Shown here: positions 18,959 through 29,422 of the stretch, piece after piece | How positions within the stretch are numbered: the first letter of the stretch is position 1 | Layout: each line of letters starts with the position of its first letter | Origin: Aromatoleum toluvorans | GTDB lineage: Bacteria > Pseudomonadota > Gammaproteobacteria > Burkholderiales > Rhodocyclaceae | DNA: 64,000 bases | Assembly (NCBI RefSeq): GCF_012910905.1 | Contig: NZ_WTVN01000008.1 | Coordinates: forward strand, 62,001-126,000 | Direction: 5' to 3' | Position numbers and translations under genes: made by a program | The notes under the pieces: generated by a model | The model's input: the letters and a program-made list of their open reading frames with translations, nothing else | Databases searched by the model: none | Told to the model about the DNA's origin: nothing

Positions 18959-19047
18959 CGCCGCGACCGAAATCCGCTACCTGCATGGCACGTCGCGGCG
19001 AATCGCCGGTGCCGCAAGACAATTCCAAAGCCCTCGGGAGAACATCC

Positions 19048-19533
19048 ATGAGCGTAGTCCTGTTCGAATGGTCCGACAGCTTCAACGTCGGCATTCAGGA
19101 AATCGACGAGCAGCACCGCACCCTGGTCGACCTGCTCAACCAGCTCCATGCCGCGATCCGCGACCACAAGGGCAGCCAGGTCTGTCGCGAGATCCTCGAC
19201 CAGCTGGCCGAATACACGCGCACGCACTTCCTGCTCGAAGAGAGCCTGATGCGCGTCTCCCACTACCCCGGCTTCGAACTGCACAAGCAGCAGCACGAGG
19301 ACCTGATCTCGCAGGTGCAGGCCCTTCAGGACAAGCTCGACAACGGCCAGGCCTCGATCAGCTTCGAGCTGCTGCACTTCCTGCAGGTCTGGCTCACGAA
19401 GCACATCAACGAAAGCGACAAGCGCTTCGGCAACCATTTCGCGCGCAACACCAATCTGCAGGGCTATTCGGAATGGTCCGAGGAAGTGAAGACGACGATG
19501 AAGAAGAAGAAATGGTGGTGGAAGTTCTGGTGA
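19048..19533 (+). CDS. Bacteriohemerythrin
   Basis: 161 residues from ATG 19048, preceded by GGGAG. The di-iron ligands are readable along the four-helix bundle: DEQHRTLVD, HFLLEESLM with H and E, HYPGFELHKQQHE, and a final HINESD. Bacteriohemerythrins bind O2 reversibly and serve oxygen delivery or sensing in microaerobic proteobacteria. The protein ends in an unusual basic and aromatic tail (KKKKWWWKFW) not needed for iron binding; it could attach the protein to the membrane surface. The gene stands alone, divergent from the Epd/SulP pair. Confidence 0.9.
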   Translation: MSVVLFEWSDSFNVGIQEIDEQHRTLVDLLNQLHAAIRDHKGSQVCREILDQLAEYTRTHFLLEESLMRVSHYPGFELHKQQHEDLISQVQALQDKLDNGQASISFELLHFLQVWLTKHINESDKRFGNHFARNTNLQGYSEWSEEVKTTMKKKKWWWKFW

Positions 19534-19704
19534 TCCGGGCGCTGCGCGCCTGATTCGCTGCGGACCTTGCCCCCGCACGCGGCGGCGGGCAGGGGCCATG
19601 ATTTGCCCCGTGCGGCAGAAGCCATCAGAATTCCCACAGCCCGGAACCGGGCAACAGACCCTGCCGACAGGGCACCTTCACCAATCCCCGCAACGAGAGC
19701 TCCG

Positions 19705-20196
19705 ATGGATCTTCCCGCACACCAACTCACGATGACGGTGCTGATGACGCCGGACATGGCGAACTTCTCCGGCAAGGTGCACGGCGGCGCCGTGCTCAGG
19801 CTGCTCGATCAGGTCGCGTACGCCTGCGCGAGCCGCTATGCTGCCCGCTATGTCGTCACGCTGTCGGTCGATCAGGTGATGTTCCGCCAGCCGATCATGG
19901 TCGGCGAGCTGGTGACCTTTCTCGCCAGCGTGAATTACACCGGCAAGTCGTCGATGGAAATCGGCATCAAGGTGCTGGCGGAAAACATCCGCACGCAGGA
20001 AGTGCGGCACGCGAACAGCTGCTTCTTCACGATGGTCGCCGTCGACGACGACGGCAAGCCGGTCGCGGTACCGACGCTGCGCCCCTTCAGCCCGAAGGAA
20101 AAGCAGCGCTTCGCCGCCGCCGAGGCGCGCAAGGCGCTGCGGCTCGAACTCGAGCGCCGCTTCGCGGAGACGCACGGCTCGGACGACGCGAGCTGA
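19705..20196 (+). CDS. Acyl-CoA thioesterase, hotdog fold (YciA-like)
   Basis: 163 residues from ATG 19705 with GAGAG upstream. The single hotdog domain has the conserved FSGKVHGGAVLRLLDQVAYACA motif typical of cytosolic acyl-CoA hydrolases. It is followed by an NYTGKSSMEIGI strand and a charged C-terminal helix. The enzyme hydrolyses acyl-CoA to free acid and CoA; chain-length preference cannot be read. It is convergent with yejK, whose stop lies 16 bases away, and no clear terminator separates them. Confidence 0.87.
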   Translation: MDLPAHQLTMTVLMTPDMANFSGKVHGGAVLRLLDQVAYACASRYAARYVVTLSVDQVMFRQPIMVGELVTFLASVNYTGKSSMEIGIKVLAENIRTQEVRHANSCFFTMVAVDDDGKPVAVPTLRPFSPKEKQRFAAAEARKALRLELERRFAETHGSDDAS

Positions 20197-20212
20197 ACGC
20201 CGGACCCGCGGC

Positions 20213-21220
20213 TCATTCCTCCTGCAGCATGCGCTTCAGGTAGTCCGGCAGGCCCGACAGCACCAGCGTGTCGCTCGCGCGGTCGTAGTGCACGGCGCCC
20301 GAATGCAGGCTCGCGCGGTCGAACTCGAGCTTCCACTGCTCGCCGGCGGCGCGGAAGCGGACCAGCGGGCGGATCGCGCGGCGGTCCGGGACGAAGCCGC
20401 CGGCGAGCGGCGCCTCGCCCGCCGTGAGGGCCGCATCGAGGCGTTCCGGCTGCTCGGGCCACACCTTGCGCGCGATCTCGTCGAGCGCGAGCGGCGCGCC
20501 CGCCTCGCCCAGTTCGTCGAGGTAGCCGTGCGCGCGTTCGAGCATCGCATCGCGCGCGGGCGGCTCCAGGCGCTGCGTCTCGGCGAAGTCCGACAGGCGC
20601 TGCACGAGCTTCTTCGTTTCCTTCAGCGCGATCACGACGTCGCTGCAACCGAGGAAGCGCTTGAACCACGGCGCGACGTCGCCGCGCCCCTTGAGGAAGC
20701 TGATGTAGCGTTCGTCGCCGCGCTGCCAGCCGGTGAGGTCGATGCGCCCGGCCGCGGGCAGCGCGGCAAAATCGAGGTGCATACAATCGACGATGTCGAG
20801 CGCGCCGGTGACGGCGCTGCCGACCGCCTCGCCGACCACCGCGATCCACAGGCAATCGGTCGCGCCCTCGACGATGCGTGCGATCACGGCATGACCCGAG
20901 ACCTCGGCGCCCTCCGCGTCCGCGCACAGACGCAGCACGTCCATCATCCGGTGCGACAGCGCGGCGAAGTCGAGGCTCTTGTCGACGACGTGCTCGCGCA
21001 CGAGGCGCGGCAGCGGGAACTCCGCCTCGTCCTCCTCGAAGCGCCCGTAGCCCTTGCTGCTGCGGTCGGCGTAGTGGCTGCACAGGCGCTCGACCATGCG
21101 TACGGCGGCGTCATCGACGCGACAGGCGGCCTCGCGCAGTTCCGCGCTCGCCGGGCTTTCGCCCGAGCGGTGGAGCTTGTGGACGACAAGATGGGTGACG
21201 GTGTGCTGGACCTGGCTCAT
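20213..21220 (-). CDS. yejK: Nucleoid-associated protein, YejK/NdpA family
   Basis: 335 residues, the usual YejK length. The family reads through features such as an N-terminal LVVHKLHRS segment, a central HLDFAALPAAGRIDLTGW segment with YISFLKGRGDVAPWFKRFLGC, and a C-terminal DYLKRML. YejK associates with the nucleoid; its molecular role is not well defined. It appears monocistronic, 67 bases from the cupin gene on the same strand, so read-through from upstream is possible. Confidence 0.85.
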   Translation of the reverse strand: MSQVQHTVTHLVVHKLHRSGESPASAELREAACRVDDAAVRMVERLCSHYADRSSKGYGRFEEDEAEFPLPRLVREHVVDKSLDFAALSHRMMDVLRLCADAEGAEVSGHAVIARIVEGATDCLWIAVVGEAVGSAVTGALDIVDCMHLDFAALPAAGRIDLTGWQRGDERYISFLKGRGDVAPWFKRFLGCSDVVIALKETKKLVQRLSDFAETQRLEPPARDAMLERAHGYLDELGEAGAPLALDEIARKVWPEQPERLDAALTAGEAPLAGGFVPDRRAIRPLVRFRAAGEQWKLEFDRASLHSGAVHYDRASDTLVLSGLPDYLKRMLQEE

Positions 21221-21287
21221 GGCGGCGACTCGTGCGGACGGGGGCGCGATTCTCGCACGCCGCGGCCCGCCCGGGTCCGCCTTCGCG

Positions 21288-21839
21288 TCACGGCTGCCAG
21301 GCGTTGAAACGGGCCTCCGCCTGCTCGAAGAGCGCCTTCACCTTCCCCACCTCCCAGGGCGCTTCGGCCAGCGTTTCGTGGTCCCACAGGCTGCGCTGCT
21401 GCGGCGGGGCGAAGAAGTCGCCGCCATACACGTGGATCGCGCAGGTCATCCTGCCGATCGGGTTGAGCACCGAATGAATCGCGTCACGCTCGAGCGCGGT
21501 GACATCCCCCGCCCCCAGCGAGGTCGCGCCGACCGCCTCGATGCCGCCCTCCTTCCGGCGCCAGAAGATGTTGTCCTCCCGCCCCGCATAGATCCCGACC
21601 ACCGAGAACATGTGGTGGTCGTGCGGCATCAGGCTCATGCACGGCGCCCACACGAAGTTGATGATCGTGAGATCCGGCGAACGGTGCAGCGCATTGATGC
21701 CCGCGTGCACCGGTTCGCCGAGTGCGCGCATGACCGCCGCGCCGTCCGACACTGCCTCGGCCACCAGTTCGCGCACCGCCGCGGGCCCTGCGGCCACGGC
21801 TTGCGTACAGTCATGGATGAATCGCTCCTTGTCGAACAT
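21288..21839 (-). CDS. Cupin-fold metal-dependent protein resembling cysteine dioxygenase
   Basis: 183 residues from ATG 21839 (MFDKERFIHDCTQAV). The core CMSLMPHDHHMFSVVGIYAGREDNIFW supplies an HxH metal pair plus Glu. A later HSVLNPIGRMTCAIHVYGGDFF provides the second cupin motif histidine. This matches small thiol-dioxygenase-like cupins in proteobacteria; the substrate is unknown. The frame is open up to 22004 with another ATG at 21959, so the start is uncertain and no strong Shine-Dalgarno decides it. It is divergent from the hybrid kinase and co-directional with yejK. Confidence 0.72.
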   Translation of the reverse strand: MFDKERFIHDCTQAVAAGPAAVRELVAEAVSDGAAVMRALGEPVHAGINALHRSPDLTIINFVWAPCMSLMPHDHHMFSVVGIYAGREDNIFWRRKEGGIEAVGATSLGAGDVTALERDAIHSVLNPIGRMTCAIHVYGGDFFAPPQQRSLWDHETLAEAPWEVGKVKALFEQAEARFNAWQP

Positions 21840-22182
21840 GATCGATGCCCCCAGCTCGATCCACGCTCCCGTGGCAGGGGCCGGCCGGCCGCCCACCTCG
21901 TGAATCCGCCCCCTCCCTTGCCACAGCCACCACCCGCACACGGGCAGGCCGAGATTCATTGATAGGACACGCGGGCGGCCCTGACCAGTCGCACGCCCGC
22001 GCACGACGCTCCTCTCGCGACGCGGCGGCCTCGGCGAGCACGCCCGTCAGCGCGGCACGCGGACCGGGGAACCGATCGGCGCGACACTCGATCAACAGCA
22101 GGTAACCCCCGAATATCGACGACGGTGCAGGGGTGCCGGCGCGAAGCGCCCGCAGTCCCGTACAGCCGCAGAGGGGCGCCCG
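21840..22182. other. 343-base divergent gap between the cupin and hybrid kinase genes
   Basis: If the cupin starts at 21839, this stretch has no assigned gene. It is GC-rich; the cupin frame stays open on the minus strand to 22004 without family similarity. It must hold both divergent promoters, but I see no convincing -35/-10 pair, sigma-54 box or terminator. Confidence 0.5.
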
Positions 22183-23898
<1,716 letters not shown>

Positions 23899-23901
23899 GC
23901 C

Positions 23902-25032
23902 TCAGGGCATCACCTCGACGTACTCGTAGATCTCGCAGTCCGAAATCTCGCGCCGCACCGGCAAGGACGCCCGCGCGTACCACGCGTGCGGGTCGCGCCG
24001 GTCGATCTCCGCCCCCATGAACTTCACCAGCTCGCAGATCGGCTCGACCACCCGCTCGCGGTAGGGCGCATCGTCCAGCACGTAGCCGACGTACAGGTTC
24101 TTCATGCAGTTGCGGCGGCAGAACGACAAGGCCTCGCAGCCCTCGCAGGGCATTTCCGGAGCGGGCTGCAGCGGGCTCGGCTTGAGCCAGTTGGCGTTCA
24201 GGTCGCCGCTCTGCAGCTCGGGCAGATGGGTGAGGTCGGGGCACGGGAAGATGCGCCCGTCCGGCAGGATGTTGAGGATGTGCGTGGACGAGCGGCACTG
24301 CGTCTGCCCGCTGCAGGTTTCGCGCGCCCGCGACGGCAGCACCTTGTTGCGCACCGTGCCCATCAGCGGGATGAACGGATACAGGCCGTCGACGGCGAAG
24401 AACTTGTCGATCAGCTGCACCAGCGCCTCCTTCTTGCGGCGCATGTGTTCGGGACGATAGAAACCGTGCGCCTGCGCGAACTGCCAGTACACGTAGTCGA
24501 AGGTCGGCAGCAGGCTGTCGAGCTCCTCGAAGCTGATGTCCTCGTGCCCCCAGGTTACGCGCGCCGTCAGCTTGCCGCCGAGCCTGGAGCGGATCTTCTC
24601 GATGTTGGACGTGACCTTGCGATACACGCCGCGCCCGCGGTAGTGGTCGGTCGTGTGCTCGGCGCCGTCGACCGACACCAGCACGTTCGACAGCTTCGCC
24701 AGCACCGCGTCGGGCAGGCGGTGCAGCAGCGTGCCGTTGGTCTGCAACTGGAAGCGCCAGGTCGGGTGGCGCTCCATCAGCCCGACGATGAAGGGGATGT
24801 TGAGCGTCGGCTCGCCGCCGTAGAAGGTCACGTAGATCTCCTTGTCGGCGAGGTGCGTCGCGACGAAGGCATCCAGCGTATCGAGCGAATACTCGGCCTT
24901 GCCCTGCGAGCCGACGACATCGCCGACCGCGATCGAGCAGTACGAGCACTTCAGGTTGCAGGTCAGCGTCGTGAAGATGTTCAGTTCGACGCGATTGCCG
25001 ACGATGGGCGAACGCAGTTCCGGCGCATTCAT
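23902..25032 (-). CDS. Radical SAM/SPASM-type enzyme of unknown substrate
   Basis: 376 residues from ATG 25032 (MNAPELRSPIVGNRVELN). An upstream in-frame ATG at 25065 is possible, but a TATAAT-like box at 25082-25077 argues that transcription starts just before it. The SAM cluster is C25-x3-C29-x2-C32 (TCNLKCSYC), followed by GGEPTLN and LQTNGT. The C-terminal third has about seven cysteines in SPASM-like spacing (TCSGQTQC, FPCPDL, PCEGC, FCRRNC), implying auxiliary 4Fe-4S clusters. Such enzymes modify peptides or mature enzymes. No precursor peptide or partner is encoded next to it, so the target is unknown. Confidence 0.8.
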   Translation of the reverse strand: MNAPELRSPIVGNRVELNIFTTLTCNLKCSYCSIAVGDVVGSQGKAEYSLDTLDAFVATHLADKEIYVTFYGGEPTLNIPFIVGLMERHPTWRFQLQTNGTLLHRLPDAVLAKLSNVLVSVDGAEHTTDHYRGRGVYRKVTSNIEKIRSRLGGKLTARVTWGHEDISFEELDSLLPTFDYVYWQFAQAHGFYRPEHMRRKKEALVQLIDKFFAVDGLYPFIPLMGTVRNKVLPSRARETCSGQTQCRSSTHILNILPDGRIFPCPDLTHLPELQSGDLNANWLKPSPLQPAPEMPCEGCEALSFCRRNCMKNLYVGYVLDDAPYRERVVEPICELVKFMGAEIDRRDPHAWYARASLPVRREISDCEIYEYVEVMP

Positions 25033-25194
25033 GGGCGAGTCCGATGAAAGATTTACCCCCAACATTGGGGCCGGGGATTATAGCGGGGACCGCAGCCCTG
25101 AGGGGCCGTCGCGGCGCGGGAAGCCGAAGGCCGCGAGCGCCTGCCCGCCGGGAGGCAGGCCCCGGCACGCGGCCCCCGGACACCCGCCAGCAGT

Positions 25195-26097
25195 TCAGCG
25201 CAGACGTTCAGCCAGGTGCCGGCGCACCGAGATCGCGCTGCCGAGCCAGCCGAGGAAGGCCGCGAAGCCGAGGATCGCCGCGCTCTCGGGCAAGCCCGGG
25301 CCGCTCAGCGCGAACACCGCGCCGTAGGTTTCCGCGAGACTCGCGACCGGACGGCCCAGCGCCTGCACGGTCGCCCACACGGTCGCGAGCGCCACGCAAC
25401 CGCCGAGCAGCCCCTGCAGGCTGCCGAACCAGTAGAACGGACGGCGGATGAAGGGATCGGTCGCGCCCAGCAGCCGGCTCACGTCGATCTCGTGGCGCTG
25501 TGTGAGGATCTGCAGGCGGATCGTGTTGAAGGTGACGATCACCAGCGCGAAACCCAGCAGGCCCGCGAGCAGCAGCACCGCCGAACGGCCCAGCCCCAGC
25601 AGCGCATGCAGGCGCTTCACCCACGCGGAGTCGAGCTGCACGTGGGCGACGCCCGGCCAGGCGGCGAAACGCGCATGCAGGCTGTCGTACAGCGCGGGAT
25701 CCTCGCCGCGCGGCGTGACGATGAAGGCATCCGGCAGCGGATTGGCCGCGAGGCCGCCGAGCACGTCGCCCAACCCGCTCTTTTCGAGCTGGTGCAAGGC
25801 CTCGTCCTTGGTGACGTGGCGGTAGCCCGCGAGCTGCACATCCCCCCGCAAGCGCCTTTCGGCCGCGGCGATGTCCTCGGCGGACGCGTCCTGCATCATG
25901 AACACGCTGATCTCCGGCGTCCCCGACACGCCGCGCGCGAGCGAGGCAACGTTGTCGATGAGCAGGTAGCCCGCGGCCGGCAGCGACAGCGCGATGCCCA
26001 CGACCAGCGCGGACAGCAGCGTGCCGAGCGGCTGCGAGGCGAGACGGCGCAGCGCCTGCGCGAAGGCGCGGCCGTGCAGATAGAACCAGTTACTCAT
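25195..26097 (-). CDS. ftsX: Cell division protein FtsX
   Basis: A 300-residue inner-membrane subunit of the FtsEX complex, which links ATP hydrolysis to septal peptidoglycan hydrolase activation. One TM helix lies near residues 25-45, followed by a periplasmic domain (about 50-170) and three TM helices in the C-terminal half, as in the family. It follows ftsE after an unusual 73-base spacer that can fold into hairpins. Gene order ftsY-ftsE-ftsX is classical. Confidence 0.94.
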   Translation of the reverse strand: MSNWFYLHGRAFAQALRRLASQPLGTLLSALVVGIALSLPAAGYLLIDNVASLARGVSGTPEISVFMMQDASAEDIAAAERRLRGDVQLAGYRHVTKDEALHQLEKSGLGDVLGGLAANPLPDAFIVTPRGEDPALYDSLHARFAAWPGVAHVQLDSAWVKRLHALLGLGRSAVLLLAGLLGFALVIVTFNTIRLQILTQRHEIDVSRLLGATDPFIRRPFYWFGSLQGLLGGCVALATVWATVQALGRPVASLAETYGAVFALSGPGLPESAAILGFAAFLGWLGSAISVRRHLAERLR

Positions 26098-26170
26098 CTG
26101 TGCACCCTCGCGCTAAGCGCGGTCCCGCCAAGCGGGACTGAGCGCTCCTTGGGGCGGCCCGGCGAAGCGC
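26098..26170 (-). other. Structured spacer between ftsE and ftsX
   Basis: The 73 bases contain a GTCCCGC / GCGGGAC hairpin with a 3-base loop (plus-strand 26122-26138), flanked by AGCGC and GAGCGCT arms, and a separate GCGCTAAGCGC palindrome. No T-tract follows, so it is not a terminator. Neighbouring ftsY and ftsE overlap by 4 bases, which makes this structured gap stand out. Confidence 0.5.
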
Positions 26171-26833
26171 TCATGCGCCCACCCCCTGCAGCAGCCCCTT
26201 GCTCAGCACCAGGCGGCGCGGGCTGTGCTGCGCGAACAGGCGCTCGTCGTGCGTCGACACCAGCACGGTGACTCCCGCGGCGTTGAAGGACTTGAAGAGG
26301 TTCGCGATCTCGTTCGCGTAGGCGGTGTCGAGGTGCGCGGTCGGCTCGTCGGCGATCAGGATGGTCGGGCGATTCACGATCGCGCGTGCGATCGCGACGC
26401 GCTGCTGCTCGCCGCCCGACAGGCCCGCCGGCATCTCGCGCTCGCGCCCCGCCAGCCCGACGCGCTCGAGCGCCGCCGCGACGCGCTTCACCGCATCGCG
26501 CGCCGGATGCCCGGCGATCACCAGCGGCAGCATCACGTTGTCGTACACGCTGCGGTCGTACAGCAGGCGGTGCTCCTGCAGCACGAGGCCGAGGTTGCGC
26601 CGCAGGTAGGGAATCGCACGCGGGCGCAGCGCCGGGACGTCCTGCCCGTTGATGCTCACGCTGCCCGACGTCGGCCGCTCGATCGCGGCGATCAGCTTCA
26701 GCAGCGTGCTCTTGCCCGCCCCCGAGTGGCCCGACAGCACCGCCAGCTCGCCGTGGCGGATCTCGAAGCTGACGCCCGCCAGCGCCGTGTAGCCGCCGGG
26801 GTAACGCTTGACGACCTCGTTGAAGACGATCAT
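26171..26833 (-). CDS. ftsE: Cell division ATP-binding protein FtsE
   Basis: A 220-residue ABC ATPase. Walker A is GHSGAGKSTLL, the signature LSGGEQQRVAIAR, and Walker B ILIADEPTAHLD. The N-terminal MIVFNEVVKRYPGGYTAL is typical of FtsE. It partners FtsX at the divisome. The start overlaps the end of ftsY by 4 bases. Length matches the family. Confidence 0.95.
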   Translation of the reverse strand: MIVFNEVVKRYPGGYTALAGVSFEIRHGELAVLSGHSGAGKSTLLKLIAAIERPTSGSVSINGQDVPALRPRAIPYLRRNLGLVLQEHRLLYDRSVYDNVMLPLVIAGHPARDAVKRVAAALERVGLAGREREMPAGLSGGEQQRVAIARAIVNRPTILIADEPTAHLDTAYANEIANLFKSFNAAGVTVLVSTHDERLFAQHSPRRLVLSKGLLQGVGA

Positions 26834-27909
26834 GCCGCGCCGCCGGCTCCTGCGACGGGTTCGAACAGCGCCTCGACGAACTCGCGCGCGTTGAAGGGCT
26901 GCAGGTCGTCGATGCCCTCGCCGACGCCGATGAAGCGCAGCGGACGCGGATACTGGCGCGCGATCGCCGCGACGACGCCGCCCTTCGCGGTGCCGTCGAG
27001 CTTCGTGACGACCAGCCCCGTGACGCCGATCGACGCATCGAAAGCCTTCACCTGCGTGAGCGCGTTCTGGCCGATGTTCGCGTCCAGCACCAGCAGCACC
27101 TCGTGCGGCCCGGACGGCTCGGCCTTCGCGATCACGCGGCGCACCTTGGCAATCTCTTCCATCAGGTGCAGCTGCGTCGGCAGGCGCCCCGCGGTGTCCG
27201 CGAGCACGACGTCGATGCCGCGCGCCTTGGCCGCATTGATCGCATCGAAGATCACCGCCGCGGCGTCGCCGCCTTCCTGCGCGATCACCGTGACGTTGTT
27301 GCGCTCGCCCCAGGTCATCAGCTGCTCGCGCGCCGCCGCACGGAAGGTGTCGCCGGCCGCCAGCAGCACGCTCTTGCCCTGCGACTGGAAATACTTCGCC
27401 AGCTTGCCGATCGAGGTCGTCTTGCCGGAGCCATTCACGCCCGCGATCATGATGATGTAGGGCGCATGCCCGGACACGTCGAGCGGCTGCTCGAGCGGCT
27501 GCAGCACCGCCAGCAACTCTTCCGCGAGCGCGCTCTGCAGCTGGTCGGCGGTCTCGAGCTTGTCACGCTTCCAGCGCTTGCGCAGCGCGTCCAGCAGGTG
27601 CTGCGTCGCCTCGACGCCGCAATCGGCCATCAGCAGCGTCGCCTCCAACTCCTCGAGCAGGTCCTCGTCGATCTTGCGCCGGCCGAACAGGCTCGCCAGC
27701 CCGCCGCCGATCTGCTGCCGCGTGCGCGACAGGCCCGCCTTCAGGCGCTCGGTCCAGGAGCGCTTCACCGCCGGCTCGGCGGCGGGTGCGGGGGTCGGCG
27801 CGGGGGTTGCTGCGGGCACGTCCGGCGTCGCGGACGGCACGGCCTCGGCCTGCGGCTGCGCCGCCGGCTCGGGCTTGGGGGACTTCTTCAGGAAACCAAA
27901 CATGCTCAC
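26830..27909 (-). CDS. ftsY: Signal recognition particle receptor FtsY
   Basis: 359 residues. A short acidic/alanine-proline-rich A-domain (about 1-60) is followed by the NG GTPase core with G1 GVNGSGKTTSIGK, DTAGRL and TKLDGTAKGG. FtsY docks SRP-ribosome complexes at the membrane for co-translational insertion. The A-domain (about 50 residues of Pro/Ala repeats) is short relative to E. coli but typical in betaproteobacteria. It is first of the ftsY-ftsE-ftsX unit and divergent from the M16 protease genes. Confidence 0.95.
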   Translation of the reverse strand: MSMFGFLKKSPKPEPAAQPQAEAVPSATPDVPAATPAPTPAPAAEPAVKRSWTERLKAGLSRTRQQIGGGLASLFGRRKIDEDLLEELEATLLMADCGVEATQHLLDALRKRWKRDKLETADQLQSALAEELLAVLQPLEQPLDVSGHAPYIIMIAGVNGSGKTTSIGKLAKYFQSQGKSVLLAAGDTFRAAAREQLMTWGERNNVTVIAQEGGDAAAVIFDAINAAKARGIDVVLADTAGRLPTQLHLMEEIAKVRRVIAKAEPSGPHEVLLVLDANIGQNALTQVKAFDASIGVTGLVVTKLDGTAKGGVVAAIARQYPRPLRFIGVGEGIDDLQPFNAREFVEALFEPVAGAGGAA

Positions 27910-27933
27910 TCGGGTCTCTGGTGAGGTTCTAAC

Positions 27934-27949
27934 TTCGGCGGACGCCGAA
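27934..27949. promoter_or_regulatory. Palindrome in the ftsY/M16 divergent region
   Basis: TTCGGCG-GA-CGCCGAA, a perfect 7-bp inverted repeat with a 2-base centre, 25 bases upstream of the ftsY start in the gap shared with the M16 operon. It could be an operator; nothing else identifies a regulator. Confidence 0.25.
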
Positions 27950-28044
27950 CTGCCAATAACGCTAAGATGCGGCTTCGCGTCGATTCGGATGCCCGGATCG
28001 CGGGCGACGTGAGCCGAGAATTCTACCAGATGCAGGACATGTCC

Positions 28045-29421
28045 ATGTTTCGCCAGACCTTTCCACGCGCCGCACTACTCGCCGCCGCACTCACCGTCGC
28101 GGCCGGCCCGCTGCATGCCAATCCGTTCGAGACCACGCTTGCGAACGGCATGAAGATCATCGTCAAGGAAGACCGCCGCGCCCCGTCCGTCGTCCACATG
28201 GTGTGGTACGGCGTCGGCTCGATGGACGAGCCCGCGGGCGTGTCCGGCATCGCCCACCTGCTCGAGCACATGATGTTCAAGGGCACCGACAAGGTCGGCC
28301 CGGGCGAATTCAACAAGCGCGTCGCCGCGATCGGCGGCCGCGACAACGCCTTCACGTCGCAGGACTACACGGCCTACTTCCAGCAGATCCCGTCCGCGCG
28401 CCTCGCCGACGTGATGCAGCTCGAAGCCGACCGCATGAGTAACCTGAAGATCACCGACGCCAACTTCAAGCCGGAACTCGCGGTCGTGAAGGAAGAGCGC
28501 CGCCTGCGCACCGACGACCAGCCGCGCTCGCTGGTCAGCGAGCAGCTCATGGCGACCGCCTTCCAGGCCAACCCCTACGGCCGCCCGGTCATCGGCTGGA
28601 TGACCGACCTCGACACGATGACCTCGGAAGACGCGCGCAAGTGGCACCGGACCTGGTACACGCCGGGCAACGCGCGCCTGGTCGTCGTCGGCGACGTCGA
28701 TCACAAGGCCGTGTTCGAGATGGCGCGCAAGTACTACGGCCCGATCAAGTCGCACGCGCTGCCGCCGCGGCGCATCACCCCGGAACCCGAACAGCTCGGG
28801 CCGCGCGAAACCGTCGTCAAGGCGCCGGCGGAGCTGCCCTACATCGCGCTCGCGTGGCGCGCGCCGACGCTGCACGACCCCGACAACGACCGCGACGTGC
28901 ACGCCCTGAAGGTGCTCGCGGCGATCCTCGACGGCTACGACGGCGCCCGCCTGCCGCGCCGCCTCGTGCGCGAGACCAAGGTCGCCGTGTCGGCCGGCGC
29001 CGGCTACGACGGCACCGGCCGCGGTCCGCAGCTCTTCATCCTCGACGGCGCCCCGGCCGCCGGCAAGACGGTCGCCGACGTCGAGGCCGCACTGCGCGCC
29101 GAGATCGAACGCATCCAGAAGGAAGGCGTCGCCGAGGACGAACTGCGCCGGGTCAAGACGCAGACCGTCGCCGGTCAGGTGTACAAGCGCGACTCGCTGA
29201 TGGGGCAGGCGATGGAGATCGGCTTCCTCGAATCCACCGGCCTGTCCTGGCGCGACGACGACAAGCTCCTCGAAGGCATCCGCAAGGTCACCGCCGAGGA
29301 CGTGCAGGCCGTCGCCCGCAAGTACTTCACCGACAACACCCTCACCCGCGCCCGCCTCGATCCGCTGCCGCTGCCCGCCGACGCGAAGCCGCGCGCAGCT
29401 ACCCCGGGAGCGAGGCACTGA
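28045..29421 (+). CDS. M16-family zinc peptidase, catalytic subunit
   Basis: 458 residues from ATG 28045, chosen because AGGA lies 7 bases upstream (ATGs at 28030 and 28039 are alternatives). A signal peptide (about 25 residues, ending PLHA) directs it to the periplasm. The inverzincin site HLLEH with the downstream Glu is intact in GIAHLLEHMMFKGT. It is a pitrilysin/MPP-beta-like protease subunit, expected to pair with the next gene's product, which lacks the motif. It is followed at 1 base by that gene, so the pair is surely co-expressed. The substrate is unknown. Confidence 0.9.
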   Translation: MFRQTFPRAALLAAALTVAAGPLHANPFETTLANGMKIIVKEDRRAPSVVHMVWYGVGSMDEPAGVSGIAHLLEHMMFKGTDKVGPGEFNKRVAAIGGRDNAFTSQDYTAYFQQIPSARLADVMQLEADRMSNLKITDANFKPELAVVKEERRLRTDDQPRSLVSEQLMATAFQANPYGRPVIGWMTDLDTMTSEDARKWHRTWYTPGNARLVVVGDVDHKAVFEMARKYYGPIKSHALPPRRITPEPEQLGPRETVVKAPAELPYIALAWRAPTLHDPDNDRDVHALKVLAAILDGYDGARLPRRLVRETKVAVSAGAGYDGTGRGPQLFILDGAPAAGKTVADVEAALRAEIERIQKEGVAEDELRRVKTQTVAGQVYKRDSLMGQAMEIGFLESTGLSWRDDDKLLEGIRKVTAEDVQAVARKYFTDNTLTRARLDPLPLPADAKPRAATPGARH

Positions 29422-29422
29422 C

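Noticed and set aside
25031-25190. A possible small precursor-peptide ORF next to the radical SAM gene
   Set aside because: The plus-strand frame from 25031 is antisense to the leader of the radical SAM gene, has no ribosome-binding site and no leader/core pattern.
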